Origin: Rhodanobacter sp.
GTDB lineage: Bacteria; Pseudomonadota; Gammaproteobacteria; Xanthomonadales; Rhodanobacteraceae
DNA: 46,947 nt
Assembly: GCA_004298015.1 (NCBI GenBank)
Contig: SCSE01000074.1
Coordinates: 1 to 46,947 of the forward strand
Direction: 5' to 3'
Both the position numbers and the translations under genes were made by a program. Positions within the stretch are counted from its first letter, which is position 1. The number at the start of each line of letters is the position of its first letter. Below are positions 1 to 9,500 of the stretch, piece by piece. The notes below the pieces were generated by a model. The model was given only the letters and a program-made list of their open reading frames with translations. It made no database searches and had not been told where the DNA came from.

Positions 1-1
1 C

Positions 2-550
2 GACAGCGGCACCAAGGCGCGCTTCTATCACGCCGTCAAGGAAGCCCGCCTCGCGCACATCGTCAAGGTGGACTTGAAGGGTGATCTGTTTGCCTGGCAC
101 ATCGATCCCGATGCGCTGGCATTGGCCGAATTGATGGATGGCAAGCTGTTGCTCGTCACCAACGTGAAGGACCTCAAGCCCGCCGACGTCGTGGCGCGCT
201 ACAAGTCCCTTGCCGACATCGAGCGCGGCTTTCGCATCCTGAAGTCGGAGATCGAAATCGGCCCGGTGTTCCATCGTCTGCCCACGCGCATCCGTGCCCA
301 CGCGAGCCTGTGCTTCATGGCCCTGATCCTTTATCGGGTGATGCGCCAGCGCCTCAAGGCGAGCCGCAGCGAGCTGTCACCCGAGCGCGCGCTCGATGAG
401 CTACGCAAGTTGCAGCAACACCAAATCCACCTCCAACCCGCCGGTCGATCCGTCGCCGGCATCTCCCGCCTATCCGACCTGCAAGAGCGAGTCTTTGCCG
501 CCCTCGACCTGAAAAAACCGACACCGCCGCGCCAAAAAGCCCTGTTGTAG
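2..550 (+). CDS. IS1634-like transposase, C-terminal part (5' end outside window)
   Basis: The reading frame is open from base 2, so the gene begins left of the window and only about the last 182 residues are seen. The segment with ADIERGFRILKSEIEIGPVF followed by RIRAHASLCFMALILYRVM matches the C-terminal part of IS4/IS1634-type DDE transposases, where the last catalytic Glu lies near an I-E-x-x-F-R-x-L-K block and is followed by a hydrophobic helix. Such enzymes act on the terminal inverted repeats of their own element. The stop is TAG at 548-550. A palindrome at 560-575 may lie in the right end of the element, but I cannot delimit the IS because its left end is missing. It abuts an integron cassette region, consistent with a mobile-DNA hot spot. 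Family assignment is by motif only. Confidence 0.75.
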   Translation, partial: DSGTKARFYHAVKEARLAHIVKVDLKGDLFAWHIDPDALALAELMDGKLLLVTNVKDLKPADVVARYKSLADIERGFRILKSEIEIGPVFHRLPTRIRAHASLCFMALILYRVMRQRLKASRSELSPERALDELRKLQQHQIHLQPAGRSVAGISRLSDLQERVFAALDLKKPTPPRQKALL

Positions 551-559
551 TCCACGTTT

Positions 560-575
560 TTGAGGCGCCCCTCAA
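560..575. repeat. short palindrome just downstream of the transposase
   Basis: TTGAGGCGCCCCTCAA forms an almost perfect 16-bp palindrome ten bases after the transposase stop. It may be part of the IS end or a transcript-stopping hairpin. No T-run follows it on the + strand, so a Rho-independent terminator is not supported. Confidence 0.3.
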
Positions 576-670
576 TACGATCAAAGGCTTACGCGATTAA
601 CTGTCGAACTCGGGGGCACCGGCCGATTGATCCACCCGATCACCACCCCCCCTTTCCAACGGAGAAACCC

Positions 671-865
671 AGCCCCCTGAAGGCGGCGCAGCCCGGTTCC
701 GTGGGCAATCCTCGACAGCGTTAAGCGGCAGCACGCACCACCGCTGACTCGCGAGCCTAGACCGAGGCAGGCCCACATGACGGACACCAGTACTGCGGTA
801 TCCAACCCGCGAATATCAGCTTGAGCAACCGTCGGATGTACTGGCTGCGTCGCCTTCAGGGGGTT
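671..865. repeat. 195-bp segment bounded by 23-bp inverted repeats (MITE-like)
   Basis: Bases 671-693 and 843-865 are inverted copies of each other, 21 of 23 matching (core CCCCCTGAAGG / CCTTCAGGGGG). They enclose about 149 bp with no convincing gene. The arrangement resembles a miniature inverted-repeat element or a decayed cassette remnant between the IS and the integron attC. The rest of the gene-free stretch 551-931 shows nothing I recognise apart from a weak minus-strand frame (901-581, GTG start, no Shine-Dalgarno). Confidence 0.4.
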
Positions 866-931
866 GACCCCAATAAAAGCAATTACACCCGTCTTCGACA
901 CAACTGCGTCGCTGCTTGACAGTGAAAGTCA

Positions 932-984
932 TATCAACGCTGGAATTGAGCGGCGGCGTAGCCGTCCGCCTTGAATGGTTAGCG
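932..984 (-). other. attC recombination site (integron cassette 59-base element)
   Basis: Read on the minus strand directly after the cassette gene's TAG stop, the sequence begins CGCTAAC (978-984, R''-like) and ends GTTGATA (932-938, degenerate R'-like). In between is an imperfect palindrome: ATTCAAGGCGGAC pairs with GCCGCCGCTCAATT, with an unpaired base in one arm. Size (about 53 bp), position at the 3' end of the gene, and the folded-hairpin layout with extrahelical bases are those of a short attC. The R' core departs from the GTTRRRY consensus at the last two positions, so recombination may be inefficient. Confidence 0.65.
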
Positions 985-2289
985 CTACTTAGTCCAGAAG
1001 CCATACGCAGACGCGACCTTTGACGGGACTGAACTTGGGTCGATTAGCTTCACAAGCTCCTTGAATCTGCTTCGACATGATGAGTAAGCTTTTAGCCGCG
1101 CGCCAATGATCCCGTTGGCTTGAGGAAGGTTAAGCATTATCTCGACTTCCCCTGGTGAGAACCCCTTGATCATCTTCTGGTATGAAGGAATCGCAGCATT
1201 TGAGACGCCATACTGATTACCGGTCGCAGCGGTGACAACAGTCTCAACTAGTTCCTGCTTTACCGTATCCGGTGCAGCAACCTGCTGAGTCAACTGAAGA
1301 AGCCGCTCCGCAAAGGGAGGCTCATTGTAGAAATTGTCATACGATTGGTGTACACCAAACAAGCGCTTACAAGCATTTGATACCAGCGCATGAACCTCAT
1401 GCTCCCCCAATAGGGCAAGCATCCCAAGCTTCTCAAAAAACTGCTGAGATGCTTTGTGGCGTCGCTCATCGCCTTTTGCTATGTAATCGTGATGGCGATT
1501 GATGAGATCTGATTGCGCTTTTGGAGTGAAATGTGGAGCAAATTCAGCAGCAATGGAAAGCGCGTTTACTCGCGCCTCTTCGTTGCTACTTGGGTCGCTG
1601 TAGATTCCGTGAAGCGATCCAAAAATCAAGTATTGCTGCGCTTCATGTGTTTTTTGAATTCGGTGCGTCCACTGGTCTTTCTGTTCCTCAGAAAATTTTC
1701 CGCTTTTAATGGCAATCATAAATGCCGAGAGGTCGACACCAACCGGATTCTGCTCATTACCAAGTGCGTATTTCGCGCAACGATTGGTAAAGCCTATGAA
1801 TTCGTGGTCGTCAATTTTTCCAACTACAGGATGCGCGGCAGAAAAATTGTTCCGAATATCGCGACATTGATCTAGAAAGAAAAACCCATCTTCGGTAATC
1901 AGATTAAGTTTCAAGCAGAGTGCCAGCAACTCTGCGTCCTTCAAGTCTACGAGTGCTTCCTCGTCGAAGCTCGCTTTTCCAGTAATCTGCGTGACGACAG
2001 GCAGGCCGAATCGCTTCACCTTATCGCGAAGCTCTATTACGGAAGAGTTCCAGATGTAATTGATTGCACTATCAAAGAGTCCAGATGACACTGCGACGCA
2101 CATTCGTGCCATACCTTCTGTACGCAACGCCGGCGGAATCTTCTTAAGTACGCCCGGCAGGTTATTCCACGCTGTTTGTATTTCTTCATCAGATGCAAGC
2201 ACGTCCCGCGGCACGTCTAGAGCTTTGGTGAGCTGATCCAGAACTGGCAAAGTGCTTCCGATTACCGCGGGCAGGTTGACATCTGACAT
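985..2289 (-). CDS. Integron cassette protein with HEPN-like RNase motif, putative defence protein
   Basis: This is a soluble protein of about 434 residues with no signal peptide or membrane segment. Around residue 150 it has QCRDIRNNFSAAHP, containing R-N-x5-H, the signature of HEPN ribonucleases (R-x4-6-H with a polar residue after Arg). It is preceded by helical segments such as NYIWNSSVIELRDKV that suit a HEPN fold. HEPN proteins commonly cut RNA in abortive-infection and toxin systems; that role here is inference. I do not recognise the C-terminal 250 residues. The start is the second ATG (2289), because AAGGA lies five bases upstream; an ATG two codons earlier (2295) is possible. The gene is clearly AT-richer than the flanking chromosome, is read away from the integrase, and ends in an attC, as expected of a cassette acquired by transfer. 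No separate antitoxin gene is visible. Confidence 0.7.
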   Translation of the reverse strand: MSDVNLPAVIGSTLPVLDQLTKALDVPRDVLASDEEIQTAWNNLPGVLKKIPPALRTEGMARMCVAVSSGLFDSAINYIWNSSVIELRDKVKRFGLPVVTQITGKASFDEEALVDLKDAELLALCLKLNLITEDGFFFLDQCRDIRNNFSAAHPVVGKIDDHEFIGFTNRCAKYALGNEQNPVGVDLSAFMIAIKSGKFSEEQKDQWTHRIQKTHEAQQYLIFGSLHGIYSDPSSNEEARVNALSIAAEFAPHFTPKAQSDLINRHHDYIAKGDERRHKASQQFFEKLGMLALLGEHEVHALVSNACKRLFGVHQSYDNFYNEPPFAERLLQLTQQVAAPDTVKQELVETVVTAATGNQYGVSNAAIPSYQKMIKGFSPGEVEIMLNLPQANGIIGARLKAYSSCRSRFKELVKLIDPSSVPSKVASAYGFWTK

Positions 2290-2317
2290 ACGCATCCTTG
2301 TGGAGGTGATTGGTGTG

Positions 2318-2453
2318 GCGCTAACGCTAAGTAGATTTCAAAATGCAGTCTAATACAGCTGCCTAACCCTGGTATTTCGCTCACGGGTCGAGCTGTCGAC
2401 CTACACAAATCAACGACTTATCCTCCTTGGCGCAGCCTAATACGGCAGCCTAA
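2318..2453 (-). other. attI-like integron insertion site with repeated IntI-binding cores
   Basis: Between the integrase start and the cassette gene, the minus strand carries GTTAGGC (2361-2367, exact match to the GTTRRRY core), GTTAGCG (2318-2324), and two ATTAGGC copies near 2435 and 2450. The sequences at 2345-2367 and 2432-2453 are diverged direct repeats of one another (pattern GCAGyCTAATAC followed by a second copy). attI sites normally combine one crossover core with extra integrase-binding repeats, and this one sits where expected. The crossover is probably at 2361-2367; exact limits are inference. Confidence 0.5.
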
Positions 2454-2456
2454 TCT
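2427..2456 (+). promoter_or_regulatory. possible integrase promoter overlapping attI repeats
   Basis: TTGGCG (2427-2432) and TAATCT (2451-2456) are separated by 18 bp, just upstream of the integrase start at 2484 with its GGGGGA ribosome site. The elements overlap the ATTAGGC-type repeats, so integrase binding could repress its own gene. This is a pattern match only; no LexA box was found. Confidence 0.3.
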
Positions 2457-2483
2457 CGCCGTGTCTACAGACGGGGGACACGG

Positions 2484-3543
2484 ATGACATCTTTCCACGG
2501 GGCCGCGGAACGGGCAAGTGGCGAGGCTGAGCGGCCTGTGCCGAAGCTGCTTGATCAGGTACGTGAGCGGATGCGTCGATTGGGCATGTCCAAGCGCAGC
2601 GAGGAGGCGTACGTCGGCTGGATTCGCCGTTTCATTCTGGCCAATGGCAAGCGCCATCCGGCCGATCTTGGCGCGCCGGAGATCGAGCGTTTTCTCACTG
2701 TGTTGGCGGTGCATGGGCAGGTCGCGGCCGCCACCCAGAACCAGGCCTTGTCAGCTTTATTGTTCCTGTACAAACAGGTGCTGGGGTGCGAACTGCCGTG
2801 GCTTGACGGGATCGAGCGGGCCAAGCGGCCACAGCGGTTGCCCGTGGTGCTGACCAGGACGGAGGTCACCGGTTTGCTTGGCGAACTGACGGGCTTGCAT
2901 TGGTTGATGGGCAGCCTGTTGTACGGCACTGGCATGCGGCTGATGGAATGCGTGCGCTTGCGGGCCAAGGATGTGGATTTTGAACGCGGCGAGATTCTGG
3001 TGCGTCAGGGCAAGGGTGCAAAGGATCGTCTCACGATCTTGCCGCGCTCACTGCGGGAGCCGTTGCAGGCCCGGCCGGCCGAAGCGGCGCGGATTCACCA
3101 GCGCGATCTGGTCGCCGGGTTCGGTCGGGTCTGGATGCTCGATGCGCTGGCACGCAAGTTTCCTGGCGCGGCAAGGGACTGGGGCTGGCAGTATGTGTTT
3201 CCAGCCGCCGCGCGGAGTGTCGATCCGCGCGGCGGGGCGGAACGTCGCCATCACGTGGACGAGTCACGGTTGCAGCGCGCGATCAGGGCGGCACGCGATC
3301 GTGCCGGCATCGTCAAGCCGGCTACTTGCCACACCTTGCGGTATTCCTTTGCCACCCACCTGCTTGAGGCGGGGCAGGCCATCCGCACCGTGCAGGAACT
3401 GCTCGGCCACAAGGACGTGGCGACCATGGCCACTCCTGCGCATCCATGCGCGCGCGGCATTGGTACGTCCATGTACGGCACAGATCTACACCCATGTGCT
3501 GAACCGTGGCGGCCACGGTATGTTGAGTCTGCTGGATCGCTGA
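2484..3543 (+). pseudogene. intI: Integron integrase IntI, frameshifted near the 3' end
   Basis: A tyrosine recombinase of integron type that would insert and excise cassettes at attI/attC. It has the SAM-like N-terminal domain ([19 protein letters not shown]), the first catalytic Arg region ([20 protein letters not shown]), the insertion peculiar to IntI proteins ([20 protein letters not shown], then [17 protein letters not shown]), and box II ([22 protein letters not shown]). After residue 314 about 52 unexpected bases (within 3426-3480) shift the frame. The proper ending [19 protein letters not shown], with the catalytic Tyr, continues in another frame to the stop at 3541-3543. The uninterrupted frame instead runs to 3590 and lacks the Tyr, so the product should be inactive. 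Start ATG 2484 has GGGGGA eight bases upstream. Confidence 0.85.
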
Positions 3544-3581
3544 GCCCCGCTCGCGTGCCCTGGCCGGCGAAGCCGCCCCGC

Positions 3582-6500
3582 TCACGATGAAGGACGCGGC
3601 CAGTTCAACGTCACGCTGTGTTCGATGCCATCGTCGACGAGCGGAATGCGACCGTCGGTCACCGCCGTGCCGTCCAGCCAGACCGTGGCGGGGCTGCCGA
3701 CATCGCCTTGGCGTACCTCGATCCGGTACGTCGTATCGCGATGGCGGTAGCTCATGCTGAAGCCCTCCCATGCACGCGGCAGCACCGGCGTGAAGCGCAG
3801 CTGGCCGTCTTCGAGTCGCAGGCCGAGCAGGGATTCGACGATCAGCCGGTACATCCAGCCGGCTGAGCCGGTATACCAGCTCCAGCCGCCGCGACCGACG
3901 TGCGGCTCGACCGCGTAGACGTCGGCGCTGACCACGTAGGGCTCGACCTTGTAGATGTCTATTTGCGCGGCGTCGAGCCCGTGGCTTACCGGGTTGATCA
4001 TGCGCAGCAGCTCCCAGGCGCGATCGCTGTCGCCGAGCTTTGCAAACGCCATCGTGGCCCAGATCGCGGCGTGCGTGTACTGACCACCGTTTTCGCGCAC
4101 GCCGGGGAGGTAGCCCTTGATGTAGCCGGGGTCGCGTGGTGACTTGTCGAAGGGTGGGTCCAGCAGTTGCACCAGGCCGGCGTCGCGACGTACCAGGTGC
4201 TGGTCGAGCGAATCCATCGCCTGCTGCTGGCGTGCCGGAGCGCCCGCGCCGGAGAGTACCGACCAGCTTTGCGCGATCGAGTCGATGCGGCACTCGTCGC
4301 TGGCGGTCGATCCCAGCGGGCTGCCGTCGTCGTACCAGGCGCGGCGATACCAGGCGCCGTCCCAGCCGTGCTGATCCAGCGCCTGGCGCAGGCTGGCGAC
4401 CTCGTCATCGCAGCGGTGCGCAAAGGCCGGGTCGTTGCGGCGACGCGCCACGTCGGCAAAACGCGTCAACACCTCGCAGGCGAAGAACCCCAGCCATACG
4501 CTCTCGCCGCGGCCTGCCTCGCCGACCCGGTTCATGCCGTCGTTCCAGTCGCCGCTGCCGATCAGCGGCAGGCCGTGAACGCCGCGTGGCAGGCTGTGTT
4601 CGATGGCGCGCACGCAGTGCTGGTACAACGTTTCGCGGAGGCCGGATGGCTGTGGCAAGTCGTAGTACGACTCCTCCCCGGGATGCAGCGGCCGGCCGTC
4701 GAGGTAAGCGATCGGTTCGTCCAGCACCTTGTGATCGCCGGTGGCCAGCACATAGCGGCTGGCCGCGAGTGGCAGCCACAGGTAGTCGTCTGAACATTGC
4801 GTGCGCACGCCGCGATCCTGCGGCGGGTGCCACCAGTGCTGCACATCGCCCTCGACGAATTGATGCGCGGCGCAGACCAGCAGTTGCTGGCGCGCCAGGT
4901 CGGGGGCGGCATGCAGCAAGGCCATCGAATCCTGCAGCTGATCGCGAAAGCCGATCGCGCCGCCAGACTGGTAGTAGCCACTGCGGGCCCAGAAGCGGCA
5001 GGCGATGGTCTGGTACATCAACCAGCCGTTGGCCAGTACATCGAGTGCGGGCTCGGGGCTGTGGATCTGCACCGCACCCAGGGTGCGGCTCCAATGCGCG
5101 CGCACCCGCGCCAGTGCCTCGGCAGCGGCGCGCGGGCCGCGGAACCGCTGTACCAGCGCGGCGGCATCGGTGCGGCTGCGGCCCAGCCCGAGCCGGAACA
5201 CGACCTCGGTGCGTTCGTCCTGGTCCAGCGCTAGTCGGGTTTGCAACGCACCGCATGGGTCCAGGCCGGCGCCGAGCCGGCCGGACAGGTGGGCGCGTCC
5301 CAGCGCAGCCGGTCTTTGCATGTCGCCGTTGCGCCCGAGAAACTCGGTGCGATCGGCGCCGATGGTGCGCGCCGGGTCGTCGATGTCGAAGAAGGCCACG
5401 CGACCGGAAAATTCGGTGTTATAGGCATTGCGCGCAAACAGCGCGCCGCTGGCGGGGTCGGACTCGGTCACCACGTGCATCGCGGTTTTCTCGCGCATGT
5501 CGCCCAGTATCCACTCGACATACCCGGTGACGCTGAGCTGGCGCGACTGGCCGCTGCGATTGTGCAGGATCAGCCGCGAGAATTTTACCGAGGCATCCAG
5601 CGCCACGTAGATCCACAGTTCGCTGTGGATGCCATCGTGCTCGTGCTCAAAGACGCTGTAACCGAAGCCGTGACGGGTGATATGGCGACCGTGGCCACGG
5701 CACGGCAGCCGTGTCGGCGACCAGGTGTCCCCGGTTTCCTCGTCGCGCAGGTACAGCGCTTCGCCGGCGCCATCGCTGACCGGATCGTTGTGCCACGGGG
5801 TGAGGCGGAACTCGTGGGCGTTCTCGGCCCAGGTATAGGCGCTGCCGCTCTCGGAAATCACCGTGCCGAAGTGGGGGTTGGCCAGCACATTCGCCCACGG
5901 CGCCGGTGTGGTGCGTTCGCCGGCCTGGGTGATCACGTATTCGGTGCCATCGGCACTGAAACCGCCGTGCGGATTGGCCAGTTGCAACGCGGCTTGCGCT
6001 GGCGCGGGTACGGCGGTGGAAATTCTCCGGATGCGCGGGTCGATCCGTGCCGGCCGGTTTGGCTGCAGTGGGGGGGCGTGTGCTTTCACCTTGCGTCGAC
6101 CGATCTGTTCGCTCAGGCTGCCGCGGCTGTCGCTGACGATGAGCCGGGCGCTGGCCAGCACAACCATGCGGTCTTCGCCGGAGAGCTGCTGCGCCGGGCG
6201 CACGAAGATGCCGCCGGGACGGTCGATCAGGTTGGCCTCGCTGCCGGAAGCGATCAAGCCCATGATCTGGTCGTGCAGATCCTGGCGGTAGCCGGCGCGA
6301 TCCTCGTTCCAGATCAGCAGATCGACTACCAGCCCCTTCTGGCGCCAGTAAGCGTGGGCCTGCACCAGCTGTCGCACCAGCTCGATCCGCGACGGGTCGG
6401 CGATCTGCAGCAGCACGATCGGCAGGTCGCCGGAGATCGATTGCCCCCACAGGCCGGACTGGCCGCGCCGGTTGCCGACCAGGATGCCCGGTTCGGCGCG

Positions 6501-9500
6501 CAGGCTGGCGTTCGGGTAGATGATCGAGGTGGCCATGTGTTCGTACAGCTGCGCATCGGTGAGGCTGGCATTGAGCTGGCGCAGCAGTACCTGGCTGTGG
6601 GTCCAGGCCATGTCGAAGACGCGGTCGGCAAGATGGCGGTCGCGGTATTTGCCGATCAGTTGCAGGCATGCGGCGCGGCTGTCACCGAGGCCGGTGACGA
6701 AATCCACGGTGGCCGACTGTTCCGGCTCCAGGCTGATTCGGCAGCGGATCGCCACGATCGGGTCGAGTACCGAGCCGGCACTGCCCGACAGCGTTGCCTG
6801 ATCTGCATCCAGCGCCAGCGGCTCGGCGATGCTGCGGCCACGACCGATGAAACGGGCGCGATCGGTCTCGTAGGAGATCGCATCGATGTCGGCGTTGTGC
6901 ACCGCCAGCAGGTGGCACATCCATGGTACGTTTTCTTCGGCGGAGCGTGGCCGGCGGGTGCAGATGATCGCCTGCAGCGCCGGGACCAGTTCGGACTGCA
7001 CGAACAACTTGCTGAAGGCCGGATGGGCCGCATCGGCCACCGGTGGTGCCAGCACCACTTCGGCATAACTGGTCAGCTCGATGGTGCGGCGGCTGCGGCC
7101 GCGGTTGGTGATGCGGGTACGCCGCAGCTCGATATCGTCCTCCGGTGAGACCACGATTTCGGTGTGTGCGTCGAACTCGCGTTCGCGCACGCGGAACTCG
7201 GCGCGACCGTCGGAGAAGATCGCCTCGAACGATTCAGTGTCGCGGCGGGTCGGCTGGTAGGTGGTCGACCAGTAATCGCCGCTGCCGACATCACGCAAAT
7301 AGCAGAACATGCCCCAATGGTCACGCGTGATGTCTTCGCGCCAACGTGTTACCGCCAGCTCGCGGCAGCGGCTGTAGCCACCGCCGGCACTGCTGACCAT
7401 CACGTGGTAGCGACCGTTCGACAGCAGTTGCACCGCCGGTCGCGACCGGTCTGGGTCGTTGAATACGCGCAGCCGCGCCTCGGTCACGCTGGGGTTGCCA
7501 TCCACTTCCGGGAAGCCGGAGGCGTGCAGGTACTCCGCGGCGGTCTTCGGCAGGCGCTCCTGCAGCAGCAGGCTGGTGGCGCGGAACTGCGGGTCCGAGG
7601 CGAAGCGCCGTTGCATCGGTTGGTCCAGCAGCGCGTAGTCCAGCGCCAGCAGGCTCATGCCCTGATGGTGTGCCATGAACGAACGCACCAGGGCCGAGGT
7701 CTGTCCCAGCGGTAGTCGTGCCGGGGTGTAGTCGATCGCTTCGTAGAAACCGAACCGGCCCAGCGCCCCGACCTCCACCAGCCGTTGCAGGTTGCGGCTG
7801 GCATCTGCCGGGGCCACCATCATGGCCATCACGGTGGCGTACGGGGCAATCACCGTGTCGTCGCCGAGACCGCGCTTGAGGCCCAACCCCGGTACCCCGA
7901 AAGCGCGGTACTGGTAGGTTAAATGGGCGTCCATCGTGTGGTAGCCGGACTCGGAAATGCCCCAGGGAATCTTCAGCTGGTTGCCGTATTCGATCTGCCG
8001 TGCCACCGCGGCGTGGCAGGTGCGATCGAGCAGGGTGCCCTCGTAACTGGGCATCACCAGCATCGGCATCAGGTATTCAAACATCGAGCCGGTCCACGAC
8101 AGCAACACCGGTTCGCCGCCGCTGGTGGTCAGCAGACGCCCCAGCGCGAACCAGTTGTCCTGCGGCAGCTGGCCCTGGGCGATCGCCACGAAACTGGCCA
8201 GCCGCGCCTCGGAGGCAAGCAGGTCGTAATAGGCGGTATCGAGCTGTCGCTCGTCGACGCGGTAGCCGATGGCCAGCAGGTCCCGTGCGGGGTTGTACAG
8301 GAAGCGGTAATCCATCAGCGCCAGTTCGCCGGCCTGGTGCGCCAGCTGGGTGATCAGGGCGACGAGCTCGCGCGCGTGTTCGCGCGCTTCCTCGGCACCG
8401 GCGGCCGAGGGCCAGCACAGCGGTTCGATACGTGCGAGTTGGCGCAAGCTGGGGATCCCCTGGAAGCTGCTGGCCTCGTCGCTCAGCGGCGCCAGCGCCA
8501 GTGGGCTCAATGCGTCTTCCAGGTCGGTGTATTGATCGAGCAAGGCAGCGAGCCAGAATTCACCATCGCTATCGACCTCGGCGCCGAACTCCTGTATGAG
8601 TGCCTGCACCTGGGCCCGCTGGGTGCGCACCCGATCGAGCACGTCGATCGTACTGCGCATCGGCGTGGTCAGTGCCTGCTCCAGATCGTCGCGCAGCGGT
8701 GTGAACAGATCGGAGGTGCTGAGGCTGTCGTTCAGCACCTCCAGCGTGTCGAGCAGGCCCTGCCAAAGACGGGGCTGGAATACCGGCTCGTCGATGATCG
8801 CCAGCAGCCCCGGACGCAGGGTGAGCAAATGGCCGGCCAGGTTGCCGCTGTCTACCGCCGAGATGTACAGCGGCGACAGCGGTTGCAGGGTCACGGTGTC
8901 GTACCAGTTGTAGAAATGCCCGCGATGGCGCGACAAGGTCTGCATGCTGGCCAGTGAAAGCCGGGTGCGCTGCAGGAGGCATGCGCTGGTGATGAAACCG
9001 AAGTCGTGCGCGGCGAGATTGGCCAGCAATGCCAGGCCCATATTGGTCGGCGAGGTGCGATGGGCCAGGACCGGTCCGGGCTGTTCCTGCAGGTTGTCCG
9101 GTGGCAGCCAGTGGTCGGCCGGTCCGACATGGGTGGCAAAGAAAGCCCAGGTGCGTCGGGCAATGCTCCGCAGGAAACGCCGTTCGGCGGTTGTCGGGGT
9201 AAAGGTGACCGGCCGGCGTGGCTGGCCGATCCACCAGGCGATTGCCGGTGACGACAGCCACAGCAATAACAGCGGGGTGGTAAGCAACAGGACCGTCGGG
9301 CGCGACCACAGCAGGGCAGCCAGCACGACTCCAAGCAGCGGACCGACCCACATCAGTCGCCACAGTTCGCCCGGGGCATTGCTGCTGTGCCGCTCGGCGT
9401 CGAGGGAGGGCTGCCACTGCAGCAATCGCCGTTTGCTGATCGCCATTCGCCACAGCGTGCGCAGGATCGCATCGAGGCTGTACGCCACCTCGTGCGGCAA

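Noticed and set aside
560..575. Palindrome as transposase terminator
   Set aside because: No T-run follows on the + strand; kept only as a repeat.
581..901. Minus-strand frame of 106 codons after the attC, as a possible second cassette gene
   Set aside because: GTG start without a ribosome site, unusual composition, covers the inverted-repeat element, and no attC follows its stop.
5241..7148. Plus-strand open frame of 635 codons
   Set aside because: Lies antisense within the glucan synthase gene, has low-complexity Arg/Gly/Val-rich translation and no motif; a typical high-GC shadow. Other long frames inside 3582-12284 were rejected on the same grounds.
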